NCBI GenBank assembly: GCA_031430555.1
Contig: JANPBQ010000097.1
Location: 1-31,200, forward strand
Length of the DNA: 31,200 nucleotides
Source: UKL13-2 sp031430555
GTDB lineage: Bacteria > Pseudomonadota > Gammaproteobacteria > Burkholderiales > Usitatibacteraceae
Reading direction: 5' to 3'
This document shows, in pieces, positions 1-6,570 of the stretch. How positions within the stretch are numbered: the stretch's first letter is position 1; each line of letters begins with the position of its first letter. A program made the position numbers and the translations under genes. The notes below the pieces were generated by a model. That model had not been told where the DNA came from. It worked only from the letters and a program-made list of their open reading frames with translations, and searched no databases.

Positions 1-240
1 GCGCTGCCGCAGACCGATCTGGCCATCGGCACCGAAGTCGCGCAGCGCCTCAATTACAGCGTCGGCGCGTATCACTGGGCGGGCATCCATCCGGCACTGG
101 GCGTTACCATCAGCATCGGCGTCGCCGCCACCACCGAACTCGCACCGCCGTATGCATACGAAGCCCTGGCCGAAATGGCGGACGCGCGTTTGTATATCGC
201 CAAGAAGGGTGGACGGAATCGGGTAGTGAGCGAAGGGTAA
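1..240 (+). CDS. Diguanylate cyclase, GGDEF domain, C-terminal fragment
   Basis: This is the last 79 codons of a gene that begins before the window; the frame is open from base 1 to the TAA at 238-240. The residues VTISIGVA, followed about 25 residues later by ADARLYIAKKGGRNRVV, are the standard end of a GGDEF domain: the last core strand and the terminal helix with the 'GRNR' ending. GGDEF enzymes make the second messenger cyclic di-GMP from two GTP. The GG(D/E)EF active-site loop itself would lie upstream and cannot be seen, so catalytic competence and any sensor domain are unknown. The protein ends only a few residues after the domain, as is usual. It is followed directly by the repeat-rich gap, so no downstream partner is apparent. 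Confidence 0.85.
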   Translation, partial: ALPQTDLAIGTEVAQRLNYSVGAYHWAGIHPALGVTISIGVAATTELAPPYAYEALAEMADARLYIAKKGGRNRVVSEG

Positions 241-250
241 TTGTGTTAAT

Positions 251-561
251 CCTAGAAACGGCAGTTGGACGGGGTAAAGCAGGGGTTTCGCACCGCATGC
301 GGTGCGCCTGCTGAACGGTGGCCTGCTGCAACAGGCCACGCGCACTGCAAGTGTGAGTGTGCATTTTGCAGACTTCCTGGCAAGGCGTGACAACGACGCA
401 GGCTTCACCCTGCTAGGAGGAACAACGCCGCCAGGGAGCCTGCAAAATGTGCAATCGCACCCGTAGCGCTCTCACCCATTGGGTGAAGGTCCCCGGAAGC
501 AAAACACTAGCACTGGCGCGGTGTTTCACGGGATTGGAAGCGGTCAACTGCCGTTTCTAGG
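251..561. mobile_element. MITE-like non-autonomous element, 311 bp
   Basis: The ends are perfect 17-bp inverted repeats: cctagaaacggcagttg at 251-267 and its reverse complement at 545-561. The pentamer TTAAT flanks both sides (246-250 and 562-566), as a target-site duplication would. Inside is a long stem: 361-381 pairs imperfectly with about 429-451. Smaller hairpins lie at 289-304, 318-339 and 472-485. No open frame with coding character is present, so it would need a transposase in trans. The boundaries are read directly from the sequence; the mobile interpretation is inference. A structured RNA gene or a dispersed extragenic palindrome are alternatives. Confidence 0.6.
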
Positions 562-641
562 TTAATGAGCACGAGTCGTGGGGGTGCCGTTCGCTCCACA
601 AAATGCAGCCGCGCAAGATTGCGATGCTGACAGTCAAAACT

Positions 642-747
642 CCCCGTTCGCCCCCGGCCTCAAGCATACCGGGGCAGGCTCTGAGCATGTCGATGGGCTG
701 GATGCAGGGTACCCTTCGATACCTCAGGGCGCATGCGCGGCGAACAG
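642..747. repeat. Degenerate copy of the gttcgccctgagc...gctcagggtgaac inverted repeat
   Basis: The left part reads ccccgttcgccc and the right part reads cccttcgatacctcaggg, then gcgaac. This matches the arms of the clean repeat at 15001-15066. Extra bases, including a block around 655-678, separate the arm segments. No gene is visible here. The stretch 567-800 otherwise shows nothing recognisable. Confidence 0.4.
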
Positions 748-800
748 TCATCGACAATTCTTGATCCGGCAATTAAACATGTTGAACTGACTTTAATTAT

Positions 801-902
801 TTCCTTCCCCCGCGTAGGCGGGGGGCCAAGTTTCGTAGCGGAATTGCAGAAAACTTGGATCCCCGCCCGGCGCAACCCTTGTGGTTGTACGCGGGGAAAG
901 GG
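801..902. repeat. Dispersed ccccgcgnaggcgggg inverted repeat with a nested 20-bp insertion
   Basis: The left arm (801-833) and the right arm (853-902) are the same family as the perfect repeat at 27505-27585, whose arms read ccctttccccgcgcaggc and so on. In this copy the right arm is interrupted after ccccgcc by 20 extra bases (about 868-887). The insert contains its own small dyad, caacc-cttgt-ggttg, after which the arm resumes as tacgcgggg. The element is non-coding and resembles a short extragenic palindrome. Confidence 0.65.
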
Positions 903-972
903 CGCGCTTCAACATATTTAATTGCCGCTTCAATCAAACCGCCACCCGACCAAACTCCGCGTCCCGCCTGCC

Positions 973-1016
973 GTTCGAACCATTTTCGGCCTGAAAGGCG
1001 CGCCGGTGCTGGCGTT
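973..1016 (+). repeat. Dispersed repeat, copy 1 (core gaaaggcgcgcc)
   Basis: The core at 993-1016 recurs in reverse orientation at 27426-27449: the first 12 bases are identical and the next 12 nearly so. Similarity extends weakly upstream through a gttc(g/a)a...tttt block. In both places it lies beside the ccccgcgcaggcgggg inverted repeat in the same relative order, so the two may travel together. Both copies can be read as a short peptide containing FG-x-KGAP-x-LAL, but neither sits in a convincing gene. Confidence 0.45.
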
Positions 1017-1115
1017 AGGCCTTTTGCTGACGGCGTTGCGCGCCCGGCAGCACGCCGGCGCGTTGGCACCGACGACCGCCTCAAAAACATTTTTCAGAAC
1101 CGGCCTTAGCGGCGG

Positions 1116-1895
1116 TCAAAAGACTTCACGCGTGATGTTTTTGAAGTTTGAAAGACCGTTGACGGTAAAATTAAATGTGGCGTTATCGTAACCGTCAAAT
1201 TCAAGTGTTCCGTTTCCGACCAACGCAAACGTGAGTGCGGAGAGGGGGCCAAGCCCGCTGTTCGGCGCCGCATGGGTTGAATATATTGCTCCGGTATACG
1301 ATTTCGGCGACCGCCATCCACCGCCTTGCAAGGTATACCAGGTGGGGTTCCCTGAAGCGTCATAGGCAAACCACGCCGCAAAGAGCGATTGGCGTTTGGC
1401 ATGAATGCTGATGCCCCACCCTGATTCCGCGGGGTTCCACCACAAATCCGTGAAGTCATAGGCCGGATAACCCGACGCGCGCGCGGCAAGGTCCTCCGCG
1501 ACGCTGAATTGCGTGGTGCCGACCGGCGAGATCGTGCCACTAAATCGATTGAGAAAAACCACCTCGACTGTGTAGTTTCCCTGTGGCATCCGACCAAGTA
1601 TTACATCGCCGCTGGTCGCCGACACGTCATCAGAAGGCGGAATGGGACCGGCATCCGGGTAATTTTGATATGAGCGCATGGTCACGGTGAATTTGTTGTT
1701 CAGCATCGTCACCGACTCGCGCCCAAGAGCGAACGGAGAGAGGGTCGACACACGCAGTCTCACCAATGTGTCGCGGCTGAGCAGCGTCTGTGGAAACACC
1801 GAAATCTGCTGCGCCGTTGCCGCAAAGCTTGGCACCAATAGCATGCCAAGCAGAATGAATCGATGAAAATGTCGGCGAAGAAACATGGCGTTCAT
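1116..1895 (-). CDS. Secreted protein with LWWNPAESGWG domain
   Basis: This 259-residue protein has a clear signal peptide: basic residues, then FILLGMLLVPSFAATA, with cleavage after about residue 28. The middle, about residues 30-135, is beta-rich and not recognised. Residues 147-195 hold the tryptophan-rich module DFTDLWWNPAESGWGISI...FAAWFAYDASGNPTWYTL. This module recurs in secreted proteins of many environmental proteobacteria, and its function is not established. Two starts are possible. The ATG at 1895 overlaps the stop of a small upstream frame (ATGA). The ATG at 1886 lies 10 bases after GGGAG. Either start leaves the signal peptide intact. It is likely periplasmic, outer-membrane associated or extracellular. 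Confidence is high that it is a gene and low on its role. Confidence 0.8.
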   Translation of the reverse strand: MNAMFLRRHFHRFILLGMLLVPSFAATAQQISVFPQTLLSRDTLVRLRVSTLSPFALGRESVTMLNNKFTVTMRSYQNYPDAGPIPPSDDVSATSGDVILGRMPQGNYTVEVVFLNRFSGTISPVGTTQFSVAEDLAARASGYPAYDFTDLWWNPAESGWGISIHAKRQSLFAAWFAYDASGNPTWYTLQGGGWRSPKSYTGAIYSTHAAPNSGLGPLSALTFALVGNGTLEFDGYDNATFNFTVNGLSNFKNITREVF

Positions 1896-1999
1896 TCTCC
1901 CGCACTCGAACCGTTGAAACCGACATCGCCGTCGCCGGAAATGGGCCCGTTCGCGGAGGGCATGGGTGATGCGCCCGCGGTTCTCAAAGATCTGTTCAT
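1892..1999 (-). CDS. Possible 35-residue small ORF coupled to the secreted protein
   Basis: On the minus strand an ATG at 1999 follows the ribosome-binding sequence AGGAGC by a 5-base spacer. The frame runs 35 codons (MNRSLRTAGASPMPSANGPI, then a Gly/Ser/Asp-rich tail). It stops at TGA inside the ATGA that also contains the first ATG of the downstream secreted-protein gene. The overlap suggests translational coupling or a leader peptide. The peptide is low-complexity, has no membrane segment and matches nothing I recognise. It could equally be 5' untranslated RNA with a chance frame. Confidence 0.3.
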   Translation of the reverse strand: MNRSLRTAGASPMPSANGPISGDGDVGFNGSSAGE

Positions 2000-2151
2000 G
2001 AAGTGCTCCTGTTGGATTGGGACAATCGGTGAAGCGGGCGTCGCGAAAGGCCGCCAGAGCAAGCCTCTTTTTTCAACGCGATTCGCTGGTGGTTTGGTGA
2101 AAATCGGGTCGCGCTTCTTCGTTTATGCGGGCTCTGTGCGATTTCGTGTCA

Positions 2152-2721
2152 TCAGGTACCGCTTACGCTCAGGAGGTTGTTTACCTTGGTCACGCCAACG
2201 ATGTGGCTCGCGATGCCTTCCGCGCGTTGTTTGCGAATCTCGGTCGAGACCGTGCCCTTTAAGGTGACTTCGCCCTTGACGGTATTGACTTCGATGCCCA
2301 GCGCGCTCAATCCGGGATCCTTCAGCAGATCCGCCTTGATCGACGCGGTGATGGCGGAGTCATCGACGATGACGCCAACCTGATCGACTTTCGTGAACAC
2401 GGCGCTGCCAGCCTTGTCGAGGGCGCTACCGGTCTTGCCGATGATCGACTCGCCGACACCGGCGACGGCGGCACTCGCTTGCTCGACCTTTTTCTCGACC
2501 TTCTCGCCGGCGCTGGCGATCTTGGCGTTTGATTGATCGATCGCCTTGTCCAGTTTCTGGCCGACGGTCTGCCCGGAGTCCGTGTATTTGTCGCAACCCA
2601 CCGCCGTCAACAGCAATGCGACGATGGCGATCGACTTGATGAACCTGATGCCCGCCACGGACGGACGAAAGTGTCCGGCGGGTGCCGAATTGGGTACCTG
2701 GAATTTCACAAGATAATTCAT
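2152..2721 (-). CDS. BON-domain lipoprotein (OsmY-like)
   Basis: The segment FIKSIAIVALLLTAVGC is a lipoprotein signal with the lipobox cysteine at residue 43, so the mature protein should be anchored in an envelope membrane. Residues about 50-115 form an Ala/Lys/Gly-rich helical linker. Residues about 120-187 form one BON domain (DDSAITASIKADLLKD...IEVNTVKGEVTLKGTV...V..V..V..L), the fold found in OsmY and thought to bind phospholipid surfaces. The ATG at 2721 gives an unusually long 25-residue leader before the signal. A GTG at 2658 would give a more typical lipoprotein (168 residues). Neither start has a strong Shine-Dalgarno. A weaker copy of the promoter-like motif at 4245-4275 and 6153-6183 lies 54 bases upstream. 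Its neighbours are stress genes on the same strand. Confidence 0.85.
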   Translation of the reverse strand: MNYLVKFQVPNSAPAGHFRPSVAGIRFIKSIAIVALLLTAVGCDKYTDSGQTVGQKLDKAIDQSNAKIASAGEKVEKKVEQASAAVAGVGESIIGKTGSALDKAGSAVFTKVDQVGVIVDDSAITASIKADLLKDPGLSALGIEVNTVKGEVTLKGTVSTEIRKQRAEGIASHIVGVTKVNNLLSVSGT

Positions 2722-2775
2722 GATCGATTTCGGGGGTGGTGATCAGTCATTGTCGGGCGGTGCTGAAGCAATGTG

Positions 2776-2806
2776 CAGCGTCGCTCCGCCGATTTACGTG
2801 TAGGAC
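2776..2806 (-). promoter_or_regulatory. Candidate stress promoter, weaker copy of shared motif
   Basis: On the minus strand this begins GTCCTACAC, identical to the first nine bases of the site at 6153. The expected downstream box (CGTCCGATA in the best copies) is only partly kept here. It lies 54 bases before the ATG of the BON lipoprotein and points toward it. Confidence 0.35.
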
Positions 2807-2913
2807 GAAGCCCCCACGGCGGTTGCCGGCGTCCTACCTCAGCCGGTGGAAACCGAACGCGCGGGTTCGCAGCGCGCATGTCGGCCCCGGTCTTTTTCTC
2901 GTGAACGCGGACG

Positions 2914-2939
2914 AAAAAAAACGGGCCATATCGGCCCGT
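2914..2939 (-). terminator. Rho-independent terminator for the minus-strand stress operon
   Basis: On the minus strand a 7-bp perfect stem (acgggcc / ggcccgt, loop of five bases, 2921-2939) is followed by a run of eight U (2914-2921). It lies about 45 bases after the stop of the Cys-repeat protein. A second perfect 8-bp dyad, atggagcc-ggga-ggctccat at 2945-2964, stands between the stop and the terminator. The rest of 2722-2984 shows no gene. Confidence 0.85.
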
Positions 2940-2984
2940 CGAAAATGGAGCCGGGAGGCTCCATGGGAGGAGATATCAAAACCA

Positions 2985-3527
2985 TTACTTGTTGAAAGTT
3001 GCCTTCGCGTTTTTTACGCATGCATCCTTTGTGTCGCCGCTGAAAGCATCGCATTTCTCGACGGCGACTTTGTAGTTCGCGGTGTTCTTGGCTTTGCTGG
3101 CATCGGCGCGCGCATCAGAGATGGTGCTGCCCGCCTTGGCATCTTCCAGCGCGCGGACTTCAACGGCTTTGGCTTCCTTGATGCAGACATCCTTGTCATT
3201 GCCCGCGAGCGCGGCGCATTTGGTTTTTGCCAGGTCATACTCGGCCTTGGCAACATCCTTGCGCCCGTCGAAGACGGCTTTCGGCGTGTTCTTGTACTCG
3301 CCATCGGTCTTGGCGACGGCGTAAACCCGTTCCGCTTTGGCCTCGGCGACACAGACGTCCTTGGCATGTCCGGCCAGCGTTGCGCAAGTGGCCGTCGCGC
3401 GTTTATATGCCCTCTCGGCGTCGTCAACGGCGGTCTTGTGTTCCGCTTTGGTGATGGCGGCTGTTGCCGTAAATGCTGTCGCGCAGAGTGCGGCCGCGAG
3501 CAATGTGTTGATATTTTTCATGTTCAT
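2985..3527 (-). CDS. Periplasmic protein with three C-x10-C repeats
   Basis: This 180-residue protein has an N-terminal signal peptide (MNMKNINTLLAAALCATAF, cleavage near TATAA). The mature part is Lys/Ala-rich and probably helical. It carries three units of the pattern C-x4-G-x2-K-D-x-C, at Cys48/59, Cys104/115 and Cys159/170, each followed by an AKA segment. The units repeat every 55-56 residues. Six regularly spaced cysteines in an exported protein suggest three disulfide-closed helical hairpins, or metal or thiol binding; this is inference. The ATG at 3527 follows AGGAAC by a proper gap; a longer in-frame extension upstream has no signal peptide and is rejected. The csbD gene lies 65 bases upstream on the same strand, and a strong terminator follows. 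I do not know a function. Confidence 0.85.
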   Translation of the reverse strand: MNMKNINTLLAAALCATAFTATAAITKAEHKTAVDDAERAYKRATATCATLAGHAKDVCVAEAKAERVYAVAKTDGEYKNTPKAVFDGRKDVAKAEYDLAKTKCAALAGNDKDVCIKEAKAVEVRALEDAKAGSTISDARADASKAKNTANYKVAVEKCDAFSGDTKDACVKNAKATFNK

Positions 3528-3592
3528 TGAGGTTCCTTTGGAAGTGGGGTGATCCGCCGCAATGGCGCGGCGGAAAGGGTTGGCGTGCGCGA

Positions 3593-3823
3593 TTAGTGCT
3601 TGGAGGGGGTTTCGACCGGAGTCGAAGGATGATCTTTCAACCACGCATCCAGTTCCTTTTCGGTGCGCTCCTTGGTGTAGCCGTATTGCTCTTGAATTTT
3701 TCCGGAAAGCTGGTCGCGCTTGCCGGCGATTACGTCGAGGTGATCGTCGGTGAGCTTGCCCCACTGTGCTTTCACTTTGCCCTTCATTTGTTTCCAGTTT
3801 CCTTCGATTTGATCCCAGTTCAT
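3593..3823 (-). CDS. CsbD-family stress protein
   Basis: This 76-residue protein begins MNWDQIEGNWKQMKGKVKAQ and continues WGKLTDDHLDVIAGKRDQLSGKIQEQYG, the full CsbD pattern over residues 1-60, followed by a short basic and Pro/Thr-rich tail. CsbD proteins are small, hydrophilic, abundant cytoplasmic proteins induced by general stress; their biochemical role is not settled. The ATG at 3823 follows AAAGGA with correct spacing. It sits between the two-TM protein gene (151 bases upstream) and the Cys-repeat protein gene (65 bases downstream). The three may share the promoter-like site at 4245-4275 and the terminator at 2914-2939. Confidence 0.92.
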   Translation of the reverse strand: MNWDQIEGNWKQMKGKVKAQWGKLTDDHLDVIAGKRDQLSGKIQEQYGYTKERTEKELDAWLKDHPSTPVETPSKH

Positions 3824-3974
3824 GGCGGAGTCCTTTAGGTCAGGGTGGATGCGGGCGCGAGCCCGCGTGGTTTCAGCTTGCGCCCGCGCAGCGAACACAA
3901 CGAATGGGGCTTGAAGCGTAAAGTTGGAGGTGTGCGGCGATGGCGTTGCGGTGTCGCCCGCGATGCGCATCGCG

Positions 3975-4184
3975 TCATTGATTGGTTTCCGAGCGAAATG
4001 CGTGCATCAGGAAGCGCTGAAACAACACAATCATCGCACCCGCAGCGGTGACGGCCATGAGCGCCGCGACGACGAGGAACTTGCCGAACAATGCGAAGTC
4101 CTCGCTTTGCGACAGTACCAGCACCAGTGCGCCGACAATCAATTGTGCGGCGACAAGCAAGACGAGATTATTGGAGTTCCACAT
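3975..4184 (-). CDS. Small two-TM membrane protein
   Basis: This 69-residue protein begins MWNSNNLVLLVAAQLIVGALVLVLS. Its two hydrophobic segments (about residues 6-25 and 32-54) are separated by the short polar loop QSEDFALFG, and it has a basic C-terminal tail (FRSETNQ). The ATG at 4184 is preceded by AAAGG at a normal distance. A longer frame reading back to 4295 adds a Cys/Arg-rich stretch unlike protein and would cover the promoter-like motif, so the short start is preferred. No family is recognised. The upstream motif 60 bases away and the csbD neighbour suggest an envelope stress role (inference). Confidence 0.7.
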   Translation of the reverse strand: MWNSNNLVLLVAAQLIVGALVLVLSQSEDFALFGKFLVVAALMAVTAAGAMIVLFQRFLMHAFRSETNQ

Positions 4185-4244
4185 GGTGGCCTTTTTGCCA
4201 GCGATGATCAGGCAATCATCGTAGTGCCGCAGCCTGCGGCAATC

Positions 4245-4275
4245 TATCGGACGGGCGTCTGATTTCGCGTAGGAC
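4245..4275 (-). promoter_or_regulatory. Candidate stress promoter, 31-bp shared motif
   Basis: Read on the minus strand, GTCCTAC is followed after 15 bases by CGTCCGATA. This matches the plus-strand site at 6153-6183 in 25 of 33 aligned positions. It lies 60 bases before the ATG of the two-TM protein. The two boxes with fixed spacing resemble the -35/-10 of an alternative (ECF-type) sigma factor, though a regulator site is also possible. The remaining gap, 4296-4485, shows no gene. Confidence 0.5.
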
Positions 4276-4485
4276 TGGGCCGGACACCCGGCCATTCCGA
4301 CGCCGCGTGGACAGGCGGCGCGAATCAGCGTTCAACCACCACCACAGGCCGGAAAAGCTCGACCCGTTCGAGCGAAAAATGCCGGGGATCGACTCCTTTT
4401 CGCACTTATCCGGGTTGTCAACTTGATTGTTGCCGGATGACGCGGCGCTTTCGCAGTGGTTGCAGTGGTCGCCGTGAAAATGGAA

Positions 4486-5976
4486 TCAGGCGTCGATTGA
4501 TCCCACGGGCGCGATCGGAAACGTCGCGGTGAGCGTGGTGCCGACGCCCGCCGATCCATTGATATTGAATTGGCCGCCCAATGCGACCACCCGCTCGCGC
4601 ATACCGAGCAAGCCGTGGGCGAATCGGCGATTGGGTTGTGTCGAGTCAGCGTTGATGCCCACGCCGTCGTCGGCGATCACCAGCGTCCACTGCGCGCCGT
4701 CGTTGGCGAGCGAGATATTCACCTGTTTCGCCTTGGCGTACTTCATGACGTTCGTCAGCGCCTCCTGACAGATGCGATACATTGCGATCGACTGCGCCGG
4801 CGTCAGATCCAGTTCGCCTTCCGGCAGCGTGATCGCGCAGGCCACCGCGCAGCGATCGCCGAATTGTTCGGCCATCGAATGCAATGCCGCATCGAAACCC
4901 AGGTTGTCCAGCAGCGTCGGCCGCAAATCCTCGATCAGCCGGCGTACGAATTGCACCGCCCCATCGATGGAGGTATGCGCGCGTTGCAGACGAGCGGCGG
5001 ATTTTTCGTCGTTGCGTTTGGCAGCCGCCTCCTTCGCCATGATGATGTCCAGTTTTATCGCCGACAGCGTGCCGCCGAGTTCATCATGCAATTCGCGCGC
5101 AACGCTGAGACGTTCGTTTTCCTGGAGGGTCAGCAAGTGCGCGCTGAGCGCGCGCAATTCCTCTGCGCGCCACACTGCCTCGGCGGCGAATTCTCTTTCC
5201 CGTTGGTCGTGGCGCTCGGCACCCTCACTCTCACGCACGGCGCCCTCGCTCTCACGCACGGCACCCTCGCTCTCACGCTCCAGGCCCGCACGCTCTCGCG
5301 CGAGGCCGCGGATGATGACCACCGAGCCGGCGAGAATCATCATGGCGTTGAGAAACAGGATACCGACAAATCCCCAGCGCACCCCCAACTGAATATTTTC
5401 CCAAACCCCAAGATGCCGCTCGAGCGTCTTACTTTCGGCGGCGACAAAACGCGCAATCTCAGCGTCGATTTCCGCCATCAAGCCTTTGCCGCGATGGGTG
5501 AGCACAATCGCCCGTGCGGCTTCGGCTTGCCCGGATTCCTGAAGCGCCACCGTGACGTTTATATGCGACAGTTTTTCTTGCGAGAGTTTGGCAATGCGAT
5601 CCAGCGCGCGCTGTTGCAATGGTTCGCCGGCGAGGCTCAACCGCAGTTTCGCTAATGCAGATCCAATCAGGGCCGAATTCTCGCGCAACGGCAGCGCGTA
5701 TTCCGTATCGGCCGTATAGAGAAAACCGCGTTGCGCGCTTTCGGCCTCGTAGAGCATCGACTGGATATTCTGGATGTCGTACAGCGCGAGTCGCGTGGCG
5801 ATGGTTTGTTCGCGCGCCTCGGCAAGGTGGACGTTTGCCCAATTCACCGCCAGCAACGCCCCCATATTCGCCAGCAAGGCAAGTGCCATGAGGCCGAGCG
5901 CAAAACCCAAATTTGAAAGCAGTTTGGCGTAAAGATTTTCGAAGAGTCGGGTCAGGCCGGCGCGAATGGGAGACAT
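4486..5976 (-). CDS. CHASE3-containing NarL-type sensor histidine kinase (orphan)
   Basis: This is a 496-residue membrane kinase. TM1 spans about residues 24-45. A periplasmic CHASE3-like helical sensor covers about 46-195 (MLYEAESAQRGFLYTADTEY is the typical helix). TM2 spans about 200-222. A charged linker with three RESEGA(V/E) heptads follows at 234-254. The HisKA_3 dimerisation helix carries the phospho-accepting His297 (RELHDELGG). A GHKL ATPase domain follows, with the N box (CQEALTNVMKYA) and the DDGVGI box. Such kinases phosphorylate a NarL/DesR-type response regulator. No response regulator gene is adjacent on either side, so its partner is elsewhere. The ATG at 5976 gives the usual short cytoplasmic leader but has a weak Shine-Dalgarno. 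A sigma70-like promoter lies at 6069-6095. Confidence 0.92.
   Translation of the reverse strand: MSPIRAGLTRLFENLYAKLLSNLGFALGLMALALLANMGALLAVNWANVHLAEAREQTIATRLALYDIQNIQSMLYEAESAQRGFLYTADTEYALPLRENSALIGSALAKLRLSLAGEPLQQRALDRIAKLSQEKLSHINVTVALQESGQAEAARAIVLTHRGKGLMAEIDAEIARFVAAESKTLERHLGVWENIQLGVRWGFVGILFLNAMMILAGSVVIIRGLARERAGLERESEGAVRESEGAVRESEGAERHDQREREFAAEAVWRAEELRALSAHLLTLQENERLSVARELHDELGGTLSAIKLDIIMAKEAAAKRNDEKSAARLQRAHTSIDGAVQFVRRLIEDLRPTLLDNLGFDAALHSMAEQFGDRCAVACAITLPEGELDLTPAQSIAMYRICQEALTNVMKYAKAKQVNISLANDGAQWTLVIADDGVGINADSTQPNRRFAHGLLGMRERVVALGGQFNINGSAGVGTTLTATFPIAPVGSIDA
5218..5280 (-). repeat. Three tandem 21-bp units inside the histidine kinase gene
   Basis: The units at 5218-5238, 5239-5259 and 5260-5280 are nearly identical. 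Each encodes seven residues, RESEGA(V/E), in the helical linker between TM2 and the HisKA_3 helix. Whole-heptad units keep the coiled-coil register, so copy-number changes by slippage would lengthen the signalling helix without breaking the frame. Confidence 0.85.
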
Positions 5977-6068
5977 TGGGACGGGGTTCCGGTTCTGCTA
6001 CGGGCGCACGGAGATCATGAGGCACTCACGCGGGAAAATTGATTCGCCGCGCATCGACCAGCAAATTG

Positions 6069-6095
6069 ACTATACACCGTCCCATTCGTCGTCAA
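6069..6095 (-). promoter_or_regulatory. Sigma70-like promoter of the histidine kinase
   Basis: The minus strand carries TTGACG (6090-6095) and TATAGT (6069-6074) with a 15-base spacer, about 90 bases before the kinase ATG. The spacer is shorter than the ideal 17 bases. The rest of the 304-bp gap 5977-6280 holds the divergent site at 6153-6183 and no gene. Confidence 0.4.
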
Positions 6096-6152
6096 GCGCT
6101 GAAAGATTCGTCGGACAAGCGCCGACAAGCGCCACTCCAAAGATAGGCGAAC

Positions 6153-6183
6153 GTCCTACACCAAGACCGACGCGCGTCCGATA
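6153..6183 (+). promoter_or_regulatory. Candidate stress promoter, 31-bp shared motif
   Basis: GTCCTACAC at 6153 and CGTCCGATA at 6175-6183 match the minus-strand site at 4245-4275 with identical spacing and many identical spacer bases. It points toward the small membrane protein whose ATG lies 97 bases downstream. Confidence 0.5.
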
Positions 6184-6280
6184 ATGCGCCCCGTCGGCGA
6201 ACCCCAACATGGGTGTGTCGAAACCGGCACAGGCATTCTCCGGCGCAGCACTGATTGAACCCACCCAGAAAGTCACCTGA

Positions 6281-6502
6281 ATGAAACTGCTTGCCGCCGT
6301 TTTCGCCGCGATCCTCCTACTTGCCATGCTGCCGGGCTTTGTGCTCGATGTCATGCCCTTGCTGGTCCTGCTCGGAAAACTGTCGGCCGCTGTGGCGCTT
6401 GCCGGTCTTGCCGTCAGCTTGATCGCCAATGCCGGCGAGTTCGCGGGCGGTGACGCGGAACTCAGTCCGGACGCATTAATCGCCGTCGAGATATCCGCCT
6501 GA
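6281..6502 (+). CDS. Small hydrophobic membrane protein
   Basis: This 73-residue protein has two hydrophobic segments, about residues 3-23 (LLAAVFAAILLLAMLPGFVL) and 26-49 (PLLVLLGKLSAAVALAGLAV), and a short acidic tail ending ALIAVEISA. The start at 6281 (MKLLAAVF) is the only sensible one, though its ribosome-binding site is weak. No family is recognised. The promoter-like motif shared with the CsbD-region genes suggests joint stress control. It ends 68 bases before the transglutaminase-like gene on the same strand and could be cotranscribed with it. Confidence 0.65.
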   Translation: MKLLAAVFAAILLLAMLPGFVLDVMPLLVLLGKLSAAVALAGLAVSLIANAGEFAGGDAELSPDALIAVEISA

Positions 6503-6570
6503 CGAGCCGACCGCCTTCAATGTCATTGTCAGACTGCCATTGCCCGTAAACCACCACCGGAAAGCCGACC

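Noticed and set aside
1863..2267. 134-codon plus-strand frame overlapping the starts of two minus-strand genes
   Set aside because: It is antisense to recognisable genes and has no protein-like features.
2945..2964. Second terminator after the Cys-repeat protein
   Set aside because: The 8-bp dyad is perfect but lacks a U-tract; the true terminator is the adjacent hairpin at 2914-2939.
3528..3764. 79-codon upstream extension of the Cys-repeat protein
   Set aside because: It would destroy the signal peptide, overlap csbD and ignore the good ribosome-binding site before 3527.
4570..5655. 361-codon plus-strand frame
   Set aside because: It is the antisense shadow of the histidine kinase, whose domains are unmistakable on the minus strand.
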